Positions 1 through 7,694 of a DNA stretch of 8,128 nt are shown piece by piece (the stretch's first letter is position 1; every line of letters begins with the position of its first letter). Made by a program: the position numbers and the translations under genes. This DNA is from Nocardioides sp. (lineage in GTDB: Bacteria > Actinomycetota > Actinomycetes > Propionibacteriales > Nocardioidaceae): positions 1-8,128 of the forward strand of contig JASLDK010000033.1 in NCBI GenBank assembly GCA_030145945.1. Reading direction: 5' to 3'. The notes below the pieces were generated by a model that did not search any database, was not told the origin of the DNA, and was given only the letters and a program-made list of their open reading frames with translations.

Positions 1-160
1 CGCCGACCGGGCGGCCGACGTCCTGATCGCGCTGCGGCAGGCCGAGCTCTCCATCACCACGGCGACCGTGCGCCAGCCCACGCTCGACGAGGTGTTCCTG
101 GCGCTGACCGGGCACCACAGCGAGTCCCACGACAACGACGACAACGAGGAGGTGGCGTGA
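1..160 (+). CDS. DrrA-like ABC exporter ATP-binding subunit, C-terminal end only
   Basis: Only the last 52 codons are in the window, in the frame starting at base 2; the 5' part, with Walker A, signature and Walker B motifs, lies off the left edge. The visible part ends in PTLDEVFLALTG (visible residues 26-37), the hallmark C-terminus of DrrA/daunorubicin-resistance and related ABC-2 ATPases, in which this domain follows the nucleotide-binding domain. It would be a cytoplasmic ATPase powering export through the permease encoded next to it. After the family motif comes an acidic, polar tail (HHSESHDNDDNEEVA) of about 15 residues, partly encoded by a small GACAACGAC/GACAACGAG repeat. The TGA stop at 158-160 shares its A with the ATG of the permease, indicating translational coupling. 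The transported substrate cannot be inferred. Confidence 0.88.
   Translation, partial: ADRAADVLIALRQAELSITTATVRQPTLDEVFLALTGHHSESHDNDDNEEVA
146..152 (+). promoter_or_regulatory. Ribosome binding site of the ABC-2 permease gene
   Basis: GAGGAGG lies inside the last codons of the upstream ATPase gene. It is 7 bases before the ATG at 160 but only 4 bases before the in-frame GTG at 157. The spacing favours ATG 160 as the permease start. Confidence 0.7.
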
Positions 161-993
161 TGAGTGCGCTCACCAACATCCACCCGGCGGTCGGCGTACC
201 GCTGTCGCCGGCGGAGCTCTCCGCCCGGCCCACCCTGCGCGACACCATCGACCAGACCCTGGCGATGGCATGGCGCTCGACCAAGAAGATGCGCCGCAAC
301 CCCGAGCAGTTCTTCGACGTCACCATCCAGCCGCTGCTGTTCACCGCGATGTTCGCCTACATCTTCGGCGGCGCGATCTCCGGCAGCGTGAGCGCCTACC
401 TGCCGCTGATCATCCCCGGGATCCTCGCCCAGACCGCCCTCACGTCCTGCATGGCGATGGGCACCCAGTTGCGCGAGGACATGGACAAGGGCGTCTTCGA
501 CCGGTTCCGCTCGCTGCCGATTGCTCGGATCGCGCCGCTCGCCGGACCGGCACTGGCCGACGTCATCCGCTACATGATCGCCTCGACGCTGACCATCGTG
601 GTCGGCCTGGCCATGGGCTACCGTCCCGGCGGCGGCGTGCTCGGCACGCTCGGCGGCTGGCTGCTGACCATCGTGGCCGCCTGGTCGCTCGCCTGGATCT
701 TCACCTGGCTGGGCACCGTCGCCCGCTCGGCCCAGGCAGTGCAAGGCATCTCGATGCTGATCATGTTCCCGCTGACCTTCCTGTCCAACGCCTTCGTCCC
801 GGCCGAGTCATTGCCCGGCTGGCTGGAGGCGTTCGTGAAGGTCAACCCCGTCTCCCACGTGGTCACCGCGTGCCGCGACCTGATCAACGAAGGCCAGCTC
901 ACCGCCGAGGTCGGCTGGGCACTGCTCGGCTGCGCCGCGGTCGTCGCGATCTTCGCGCCGCTCGCCGTACGGTCCTACTCGCGCAAGTTCTAG
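160..993 (+). CDS. DrrB-like ABC-2 type transporter permease
   Basis: This is a 277-residue integral membrane subunit of an ABC exporter, the partner of the ATPase just upstream. It shows the usual DrrB/ABC-2 layout: a cytoplasmic N-terminus of about 50 residues, then about six hydrophobic segments near residues 52-72, 80-100, 128-150, 165-187, 195-215 and 251-270. Between the second and third lies the family's conserved cytoplasmic motif EDMDKGVFDRFRSLPIAR (106-123), and before the last comes the AFVPAESLPGWLEAF loop (211-225). The length is normal for the family. ATG 160 is chosen over GTG 157 because of its spacing from GAGGAGG at 146-152 and its TGATG overlap with the ATPase stop. Drug, antibiotic, lipid or polyketide export are all possible; the substrate is not visible. 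Its TAG stop shares the CTAG at 990-993 with the stop of the opposing regulator gene. Confidence 0.93.
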   Translation: MSALTNIHPAVGVPLSPAELSARPTLRDTIDQTLAMAWRSTKKMRRNPEQFFDVTIQPLLFTAMFAYIFGGAISGSVSAYLPLIIPGILAQTALTSCMAMGTQLREDMDKGVFDRFRSLPIARIAPLAGPALADVIRYMIASTLTIVVGLAMGYRPGGGVLGTLGGWLLTIVAAWSLAWIFTWLGTVARSAQAVQGISMLIMFPLTFLSNAFVPAESLPGWLEAFVKVNPVSHVVTACRDLINEGQLTAEVGWALLGCAAVVAIFAPLAVRSYSRKF

Positions 994-3900
994 CCTCGGG
1001 ACCGGAAATTCGGAACCGACGGACCAAACAGCCGGCCCACGACGCCGCGGGCCTCGTCCACCAGGGCGAGCCCGCGGCGCTCGCCGTACTCGGTGCCGAG
1101 GCGGTCCAACTCGCCCGGCACAGCAGCCTCGCACCGCTCGGCCGCACGCTCCCAGGACAGGGAGGGCACGAAGCGCGGATAGGACATCCGTTCGGCCAGT
1201 GCCAACAACCGGATCCCGTCAGCAGGAGACAGGTCGGCGAAGCGCAGGGCCCACGTGCCGAGGGCGAAGAGCATCAGCCCGACGACCGGCACGTCGATGA
1301 AGCCGGGTTCGCGGTCGAGCACCCGCCGCGCCGCCTCGACCAGCCAGGCATGGAGGTCACGGCCTCGTTCCTCCTGATCGTGGAGAGCGAAGGCGACGAC
1401 GGCAACGGTCTTGCCGTAGATCTTCCACGGAGCGATGTCGGCATCGTCGCCCATGCCGGGAAAGGAGAGGGCAGCCATCATCTCTGCTGCATGCTCGACG
1501 ATCCGGCAGCCCTCGCTGACCTCACCCCGGGCGAAAGCGATCTCAGCGCGGGTGATCAACACCGTCCCCCGGGCGCTGAAGCCGCCGGCGGCGGACGCGT
1601 CGGCGTGGGTGAGCACCTCGTCGAGGAGCCTCTCCGCAGTGTCGGGATCGCCCTGCTCGATGCGATCGATCACCGAGACGGTCATCGCCTGGAGCGCGTC
1701 GTCCACCGCACCCAGCCGGAGCAACACCGGCACGGCAGCGCGTGCATGCGGCTCTGCCTCGGCGGTTCGGCCCATCTGGCTGTAGAGGCCTGCCAGCTGC
1801 GCATGCAGGACGGCTCGCGTCCACGGACCGTCATCCTCGGTGACGACCTCCAGCGCCGCCTCGGCAGCGGCGATCGACCCGATCACGTCACCGACGTTCT
1901 CGCGCTCATGACTGCGCCACTGCAGTGCGATTCCGCGCACCTGCGGATCGTGGTCGTCGACGAGATCATCGGTCGGCGACATCATCGGCCCGTTGACCGC
2001 ACTCGCACCCAGCACGACGGTCGTCATGGCGGCAATCCGGCGATTCGTCGTACCTGCTCCGAGGAAGGCGAGTTCCGCGACGAGGCCTTCGAGCGCACCG
2101 AGCTGCGAGAACCACGAGTTGACCAGCGTCAAGCACAGGGCGGCTCGCGCCTGGTCGGCGCGCTCGGGCGCCGCACGCACCGCGGTCAGCACGGCGCTCA
2201 CCGACTCGCAGAGCATGATCACGCGAGGATGCTCGCCCCGGATGCTCCAGAACCCGCCGAGCGTGGCGACCAGCGCGACCACCGCGTCCGCGTCGTGGTC
2301 GGCCAGAGCACGCCGCAGGGCGTCGGCGAGATTGCTCTCCTCGACGGCGATCGCATCGACGGTCGCGATCTGGTCGCGACCGAAGAGCTGGGCGCTGCAG
2401 GCGTCTGCGACAGCGACCGCCCAGTCGCGATGGGCGCGCCTGGCCTCGGCCTCCTCCCCCGCGTCGATGAGCTGCATCCGGCCGAACTCCCGGACGGTCT
2501 CCAACATGCGATAGCGAAGCGAGGCACCGGCGCCGGGGTCGACGACGGTCAGCAGGGACTGCGCGACCAGCTCCTCGACTGTCGAGAATGCGTCATCGCC
2601 GAGGAGACGCTCAGCCGCTTCGAGGGTGAAACCGTCCTGGAAGACCGAGAGCCTGCGCAGGCCGCGACGATCGCGCTCGACCAACAGGTTCCACGACCAG
2701 TCGATGACCGCCAACAGGGTCTGGTGCCGATCAGGCGCGCTTCGATCGCCCCCGCGCAGCAGGGCGAACCGGTTCTCCAGACGCGCTGCGATGTCGAGGA
2801 CGGACATCGCCCGCACCTTCACTGCTGCGAGCTCGATCGCGAGCGGAAGCCCGTCGAGACGCTCGGCGATCTCCTCGACTGCGGTGTCCGGCAGCGCGAC
2901 GCCCGGCCGGGCCGCGAGGGCGCGTTGGCGAAACAGCACGGCGGCGTCGGACCGGTCGAGTCGACTGAGCTCGAAGACGTGCTCGGCGGCGATGGCCAGC
3001 GGTGCACGTGTCGTCGTCAGCACGCGCAGAGATGGCGTCACGGCGACGAGGAACGCGACCAGGTCAGCGACGGACTCGACGAGGTGCTCGCAGTTGTCGA
3101 GCACCAGGAGGGTCGGCGCCTCGTTGAGCTGCTGGGCCATCCGCGAGCGGATGTCGCGCTGCTGCTCGACGGTGAGGCCGCGACGACCGATCAGCGAGTC
3201 GCGAACGCCGAGAGCCGAGCCCACCTCGGCGACGACGTCGTCCGGGTCCACGACTCCGACGAGCTCGACGACGTGGACCACCGGCTGATCGGCCTCGGCC
3301 GCGACCAGTTGGGCCAGGCGGGTCTTGCCGAGGCCACCGGGACCGAGGATCGACACCACGCGGTGGGAGCTGATCAGTCCGCGCAGCCGCGCCAGGTCCT
3401 CCGCGCGGCCGACCAGGCTGCTCGCATAGTGGGCCAGACCCGAGCGGACCGGTCGGTCGAGGATCAGCAGCTCGTGGTGGAGTGCCTGCAGCTCCGGGGC
3501 GGGGTCGACGCCGAGCCGCTCGGCCAGCTCGGCCCTGTGCTTCTCGAAGCGGGTGAGTGCCGCCGGAATCCCGCGAACGGCAGCTTCACTGCGCAACAGG
3601 GCTGCGAGGGCGAGATCGTCGCCGTCGACGCCGTACGTCTCCAACAGCGGCAGTGCCTCGTCGTGGCGGCCGAGAGCGGTCAGGATGCGTCCGGCGAGCA
3701 ACGGGTGGTCGCTCAGGTGGGGAAGGTAGGCCTCGGCCTCGGTCCAGGCACCGGCGACGATGGCGCGTCGCGCCGCTTCGACCGCTTCGTCGCTCGCCCA
3801 GACGTCGACGTCTCCCGCGGCGAGAGCGAGCCGGTAGCCGTGCCCGGCGCGCTCGATGGCCCCGGACGCCGTTGCCCGACGCGCCCGGGAGACAACGACC

Positions 3901-4064
3901 TGCAGCGCCTTCGTCGGGTTCGCCGGAGCTTCGTCGCCCCAGATCGCCTCGATCAACGCGGCCTCGCCGACGGTCCGGCCCCGAGCACCGGCAAGGACCG
4001 TCAGCAGCGTGCGTGTCCGCTCGCCCGGAACGGTCTCGCCGTCCCAGGCGACGTCGTCGCGCAA
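990..4064 (-). CDS. AfsR/SARP-like transcriptional regulator with BTAD, NB-ARC ATPase and TPR regions
   Basis: This is a large (about 1024 residues) cytoplasmic signal-integrating regulator. Domains in order from TTG 4064: an OmpR/SARP-type winged helix (about 1-82, with IWGDEAPANPTKALQVVVSR at 41-60 and the wing ERAGHGYRL); a BTAD domain (about 84-205, ending in AERLGVDPAPELQALHHELL), somewhat short for the family; an NB-ARC/STAND ATPase with Walker A GPGGLGKT (241-248), Walker B LLVLDNCEHL (319-328), LTTTRAPL (349-356) and GLPLAIELAA (405-414); and a C-terminal helical, TPR-like half (about 540-1024; clearest near 749-785). No C-terminal LuxR helix-turn-helix is seen. Family members couple ATP binding and oligomerisation to activation of nearby genes, often secondary metabolism or export. 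It follows pheT by 17-23 bases, probably in the same transcript, and converges on the DrrAB exporter, a plausible but unproven target. No ATG or GTG start is available: TTG 4064 is 15 bases from GGAGGT, while CTG 4070 is 9 bases away and would add two residues. Confidence 0.9.
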   Translation of the reverse strand: MRDDVAWDGETVPGERTRTLLTVLAGARGRTVGEAALIEAIWGDEAPANPTKALQVVVSRARRATASGAIERAGHGYRLALAAGDVDVWASDEAVEAARRAIVAGAWTEAEAYLPHLSDHPLLAGRILTALGRHDEALPLLETYGVDGDDLALAALLRSEAAVRGIPAALTRFEKHRAELAERLGVDPAPELQALHHELLILDRPVRSGLAHYASSLVGRAEDLARLRGLISSHRVVSILGPGGLGKTRLAQLVAAEADQPVVHVVELVGVVDPDDVVAEVGSALGVRDSLIGRRGLTVEQQRDIRSRMAQQLNEAPTLLVLDNCEHLVESVADLVAFLVAVTPSLRVLTTTRAPLAIAAEHVFELSRLDRSDAAVLFRQRALAARPGVALPDTAVEEIAERLDGLPLAIELAAVKVRAMSVLDIAARLENRFALLRGGDRSAPDRHQTLLAVIDWSWNLLVERDRRGLRRLSVFQDGFTLEAAERLLGDDAFSTVEELVAQSLLTVVDPGAGASLRYRMLETVREFGRMQLIDAGEEAEARRAHRDWAVAVADACSAQLFGRDQIATVDAIAVEESNLADALRRALADHDADAVVALVATLGGFWSIRGEHPRVIMLCESVSAVLTAVRAAPERADQARAALCLTLVNSWFSQLGALEGLVAELAFLGAGTTNRRIAAMTTVVLGASAVNGPMMSPTDDLVDDHDPQVRGIALQWRSHERENVGDVIGSIAAAEAALEVVTEDDGPWTRAVLHAQLAGLYSQMGRTAEAEPHARAAVPVLLRLGAVDDALQAMTVSVIDRIEQGDPDTAERLLDEVLTHADASAAGGFSARGTVLITRAEIAFARGEVSEGCRIVEHAAEMMAALSFPGMGDDADIAPWKIYGKTVAVVAFALHDQEERGRDLHAWLVEAARRVLDREPGFIDVPVVGLMLFALGTWALRFADLSPADGIRLLALAERMSYPRFVPSLSWERAAERCEAAVPGELDRLGTEYGERRGLALVDEARGVVGRLFGPSVPNFRSRG
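1043..1079. terminator. Strong GC-rich hairpin just beyond drrB, possible 3' end signal
   Basis: Arms CGCCGCGGG (1043-1051) and CCCGCGGCG (1071-1079) pair over 9 bp. After one bulged C, CTCG (1053-1056) pairs with CGAG (1067-1070), leaving a 10-base loop. It lies about 50 bases past the permease stop, inside the 3' coding end of the opposing regulator. There is no T-run after it on either strand, so it is not a canonical intrinsic terminator. Actinobacterial terminators often lack a U-tract, but GC-rich coding DNA also forms such hairpins by chance. Confidence 0.3.
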
Positions 4065-4079
4065 CCGCAGCCGCGGGCC

Positions 4080-4085
4080 ACCTCC
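4080..4085 (-). promoter_or_regulatory. Ribosome binding site of the BTAD regulator gene
   Basis: GGAGGT on the - strand lies immediately after the pheT TGA (4088-4090). The in-frame candidate starts downstream are CTG at 4070 (9-base spacing, ideal distance but a rare start codon) and TTG at 4064 (15-base spacing, commoner codon). The site supports separate initiation of the regulator within a pheST transcript but does not settle the start codon. Confidence 0.55.
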
Positions 4086-4087
4086 GC

Positions 4088-6575
4088 TCAGCGCTGCACT
4101 GCTCCCGTCAGCTCAGCGGCCCGGGCGACAGCAGCATCGCGGGCAGCGCCCGTCTCGGCGTCGGTCAGCGTCCGGTCGGGCGCGCGGAACCTCAGGGCGA
4201 ACGCGAGCGACTTGTGCCCCTCGCCGATCTGCTCCCCGGTGTAGACGTCGAAGAGCCGGATCGACTCCAGCAGCTCCCCCGCGCCCTCGCGAAGCGCAGC
4301 CTCGACGGCTGCCACGGTGACGTCGGCATCCACCAGCAGCGCGACGTCCTCCTTGGCCAACGGCATCGTGGAGAATTCAGGTCCAGGGGTGACCGCGGTC
4401 GCGGCGGCCATCAGCGCGTCGAGATCGAGCTCGACCGCAGCGCTGCGGGCCGGCAGGCCGTAGGCCTTGCAGACATTCGGGTGCAGCTCGCCGGCGTGCC
4501 CGATCTGGACACCCTCGATGCTGATCAGGGCGCACCGGCCCGGGTGCCAGGGCATCCGGTTGGCCGCCGCCACGTCGACAGTGACGCCGAGGTCACCCGC
4601 AAGCCGGCGCACGACCGCCAATGCGTCGGTCCAACCGGCGTCGGCGCCCGCTCCCCACCAACCCGAACGGCGGCGCTCACCTGCCAGCACGACCGCCAGG
4701 TGTTGCGGCTGAACCGGAAGCGCCTCCATCAACCGCTCGAGCTCAGCATCCGAGGGTCGGGACTGGACGCCGTAGATCGGCGCCGGTCCGTTGTCGGATG
4801 GGAAGGCGACCGTCCCGGTCTCGAACAACGCAACCCCGGGGGCGCCTCGTCCGATGTTGCGCGAGGCAGCATCGATCAGGCCCGGCAGCAGCGTCGTGGT
4901 GTAGGCAGGCTCCTCACTCGACAAGGGGTTCGCCAACCCGACCGTCACGCGCAACGGGTCGTCCGAAGCCAGGCCCAGCTTGTCGAAGGTGGCCTCGCCC
5001 ACGAACGGGAAGCTGACGACCTCGACGAGGCCGGCGCCCGCGAGAGTGCGCCCGACCCGGCGCCGCAGACGCTGGGCACGGGTCAGTCCCCGGCCGGTCG
5101 CCCGGCGAGGCAGCACACTCGGCACCTGGTCGTACCCGACGATCCGGACGACCTCCTCAACGAGGTCGTAGGGATCGGTGATGTCTGGACGCCAGGACGG
5201 CGCGACGACCTCGATCGTGCCGGCGGCGGTCTCGGTGACCGTGGCGCCGATGGCGCGCAGGCTCTCGACCGTCGTCATCGCGGTGATGTCGATGCCGCTG
5301 ATGCGAGCGGGGAGGTCGGTGGCGATCGTGATCGCCGAGTGCTCCGGCGCCGAACCAACCAGAGTGAACCCTGGCTCGGCGCTCGCGCCGCCGTGCTCGA
5401 CGAGCAGCTCGACGACGCGGTCGGCCGCGATGCCCGGCAGGAGAGGATCGACGCCGCGCTCGTTGCGCTTGCCGGCCTCCGAGCTGAGCTTGTGCCGCTT
5501 GGCGGTGCGGAACATGGAGACGGCATCCCAGTGGGCCGCCTCGATCAGGATCCGCGTGGTCGTGTCCGACATCTCAGTGGAGGCGCCGCCCATCACGCCT
5601 GCCAGGCCGATCGGCCCCGAGTCGTCGGTGATGACCAGGTCGCCGCCGTTGTCGGTCGAGAGCACCCGGACGGCTCCGTCCAAGGTGGTGAGCTTCTCCC
5701 CTGCGCGAGCGCGGCGGACACCGAGAGCGCCGCTGACCTTGTCGGCGTCGTAGCCGTGGATCGGCTGGCCGAGCTCGAGCATCACGTAGTTGGTGACGTC
5801 GACGGCCAGCGAGATGGAGCGCATCCCGGCCTGCTCGACGCGACGCTTCATGAACTCCGGAGTCGGTGCGCCAGGGTCGAAGCCGCTGACCAACCGGGCA
5901 GCGAAGACCGGGCAGCCGCTCGGGTCGTCGACGACGACGTCCCACGCCTTGCCGTCGACCTCAGGAACCTCGCGCTCGGCTGGGTCGGCGAACGGGACCC
6001 CGAAGCCGAGCGCCGCCTCGCGAGCGACCCCTCGCAGGGACAGCGCGTAGGCGCGATCGGGGTTGATCTCGAACTCGATGACCTCGTCGTCGAGACCGAG
6101 CAGTGCGAAGACGTCATCACCGGGCTGACCGGTGCCTTCGGGGAGCACGATGATGCCGTCGTGGTCCTCACCGATGCCGAGCTCGCGGGCCGAGCAGATC
6201 ATGCCAGCGGAGACGTGGCCATAGGTCTTGCGGGCAGAGATCTCGAATCCGCCGGGCAGCACTGCCCCAGGGAGCACGACGACGACGAGGTCACCGGGCC
6301 CGAAGTTGTGGGCTCCGCAGATGATGCCTTGGGGGCTCTCCGGTGCCGTTGGCGTCGCCGACGTCGACGGTGCACCAGTTGATCACCTTTCCGTTCTTCT
6401 GCGGCTCCTTGTCCTGGGTGAGGACACGGCCGATGACGAGCGGGCCGGTGATGTCGGCGGACTCGATCGCCTCGAGCTTGAGGCCGAGGGCGGTCAGACG
6501 GTCGGTGAGCACCTCGGTGGTGACCTGCTCGGGCAGGTCGACGAGCTCCCGGATCCAGGAGACAGGGGCCTTCAC
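4088..6575 (-). CDS. pheT: Phenylalanine--tRNA ligase beta subunit, interrupted by a one-base frameshift
   Basis: This is the beta chain of the cytoplasmic alpha2-beta2 enzyme that charges tRNA-Phe; it carries tRNA binding and editing. Start GTG 6575 gives MKAPVSWIRELVDLP, the standard PheT N-terminus, with GGGAG (6582-6586) 6 bases upstream and a 4-base GTGA overlap with the pheS stop. After 81 residues (ending GTGEP) the frame breaks at a five-C run; shifted by one base it continues QGIICGAHNFGPGDL without loss of homology. As written, the first frame stops at 6291-6293. The repaired protein has 828 residues, normal for the family: EMAP/OB tRNA-binding domain (about 40-150), B3/B4 editing domain (about 210-370, VMGG at 327-330), B5 domain (about 410-480; PSWRPDI, then DLVEEVVRIVGYD) and C-terminal ferredoxin-like anticodon-binding domain (about 735-828). 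The 2488-base span equals 829 codons plus one base, so a single indel explains the break. An assembly error is most likely. Confidence 0.95.
6331..6335 (-). other. Frameshift site in pheT: homopolymer of five C (coding strand)
   Basis: The coding strand reads GAG CCC CCA AGG at this point. With four C instead of five it reads GAG CCC CAA GGC ATC ATC TGC, giving EPQGIICGAHNF, the conserved continuation of the PheT tRNA-binding domain. Homology on the two sides is uninterrupted, so the event is one inserted base in this run, or an equivalent +1 ribosomal slip at CCC-C. Confidence 0.9.
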
Positions 6576-7681
6576 AGTTCGCTCCCGAATGCAGTGGTGA
6601 AACGGACGTCGCCCTCGAAGAGCGTGCGCAGATCCTCGAGACCATGACGGAACATCAGGGTGCGGTCGATCCCCATGCCGAAGGCGAACCCCGAGTAGCG
6701 CTCGGAGTCGATGCCGCAGGCCTTGAGGACACGCGGGTTGACGATCCCGCAGCCACCCCACTCGATCCACCCTTCTCCACGGCAGGTGCGGCAGCTGTCG
6801 GAGTCGACTCCGCGACACACGAAGCAGATGAGGTCGACCTCGGCGCTGGGCTCGGTGAAGGGGAAGTACGACGGGCGGAAGCGGGTGGTGATGCCCTCAC
6901 CGAACATCTGGGTGGCGAAGTGGTCGAGCGTGCCCTTGAGGTGGGCCATCGAGATGCCCTCGTCGATCGCGAGGCCCTCGACCTGGTGGAACATCGGCGA
7001 GTGGGTGGCGTCGTACTCATCGGTCCGGAAGACGCGACCCGGGCAGACGACGTAGATCGGCGCGCCCTCGGACACCCCGCGGGTCAGCATGGTGCGGGCC
7101 TGGACCGGGCTGGTGTGGGTGCGCAGCACGAGGTGGTTCTCGGCGGGCTCGGTCCAGAAGGTGTCCTGCATGGTGCGCGCAGGGTGGTCCGGTCCGAGGT
7201 TGAGGGCGTCGAAGTTGAGCCACTCGGCCTCGATGACCGGCCCCTCGGCGATCTCCCAGCCCATGGCGACGAAGATGTCGGCGATCAACTCCGCGCCTGT
7301 CGTCAACGGATGCCGGCCGCCGAGTGGGAACTCGTCGGTCGGGAGCGTCACGTCGACGGCTTCCTCGACGAGGATCCGCGCCTCGTGCTCGGCCTCCAGC
7401 ACGACCTGGCGCTCGGCCAGCGCCCTGCTGATCGCGCCCTTGGCCATGCCGACGCGCTGGCCGGCCTCCTTGCGGGCCTGCGGAGGCAGGGCGCCGATCT
7501 CGCGGTTGGCGAGTCCGAGCGGGGAACGGTCTCCGGCGTGCTCGATGCGCACGGCCTTGAGCTGCTCCAGGTCGACAGCGGCAGCGATCGCCGCCAGCGC
7601 GGAATCCCGCGCCGACTCGACCTCGACGGTGCTCACGGCGGCGACCTCCACGGGGTCGTAGTCAGTATTCGGTCCAGACAT
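6572..7681 (-). CDS. pheS: Phenylalanine--tRNA ligase alpha subunit
   Basis: This is the catalytic alpha chain of phenylalanyl-tRNA synthetase, a class II enzyme that activates Phe with ATP and transfers it to tRNA-Phe. From ATG 7681 it has 369 residues, normal for Actinomycetota, beginning MSGPNTDYDPVEV as in its relatives. Residues 1-110 form the helical, tRNA-contacting coiled-coil arm, including SPLGLANREIGALPP. The catalytic core follows: RTHTSPVQARTM (187-198), MFHQVEGL (230-237), FRPSYFPFTEPSAEVDL (268-284) and motif 3 FGMGIDR (334-340). Ala333 occupies the usual Phe-specificity position. A CxxC-x7-CxxC pair (286-289, 297-300) looks like a small zinc-knuckle insertion; related CxxC pairs occur in some bacterial PheS. 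An upstream in-frame ATG (7732) was rejected: it would add 17 residues unlike the family, and the -10 box would fall inside the gene. The TGA (6572-6574) overlaps the pheT GTG. Confidence 0.97.
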   Translation of the reverse strand: MSGPNTDYDPVEVAAVSTVEVESARDSALAAIAAAVDLEQLKAVRIEHAGDRSPLGLANREIGALPPQARKEAGQRVGMAKGAISRALAERQVVLEAEHEARILVEEAVDVTLPTDEFPLGGRHPLTTGAELIADIFVAMGWEIAEGPVIEAEWLNFDALNLGPDHPARTMQDTFWTEPAENHLVLRTHTSPVQARTMLTRGVSEGAPIYVVCPGRVFRTDEYDATHSPMFHQVEGLAIDEGISMAHLKGTLDHFATQMFGEGITTRFRPSYFPFTEPSAEVDLICFVCRGVDSDSCRTCRGEGWIEWGGCGIVNPRVLKACGIDSERYSGFAFGMGIDRTLMFRHGLEDLRTLFEGDVRFTTAFGSEL

Positions 7682-7694
7682 CGGGCTAAGTCTA
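7682..7694 (-). promoter_or_regulatory. Probable pheS promoter: -10 box for a leaderless transcript
   Basis: On the - strand, TAGACT (7694 down to 7689) fits the actinobacterial TANNNT -10 consensus and is followed by exactly 7 bases (TAGCCCG) before the pheS ATG at 7681. Transcription would therefore begin at or next to the A of the ATG. No Shine-Dalgarno sequence precedes that ATG, which fits a leaderless mRNA. No good -35 hexamer is visible 17-19 bases upstream. Confidence 0.55.

Noticed and set aside
270..4244. A 1324-codon open frame on the + strand
   Set aside because: It runs mostly antisense to the well-supported regulator, and also over the permease in another frame. Its product is low-complexity, rich in Arg, Asp, His and Gly, with no recognisable domain. 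Long antisense open frames are expected in very GC-rich coding DNA.
3557..6382. A 941-codon open frame on the + strand
   Set aside because: It is antisense to pheT and the 5' part of the regulator; composition is Arg- and Asp-rich and there are no domain motifs.
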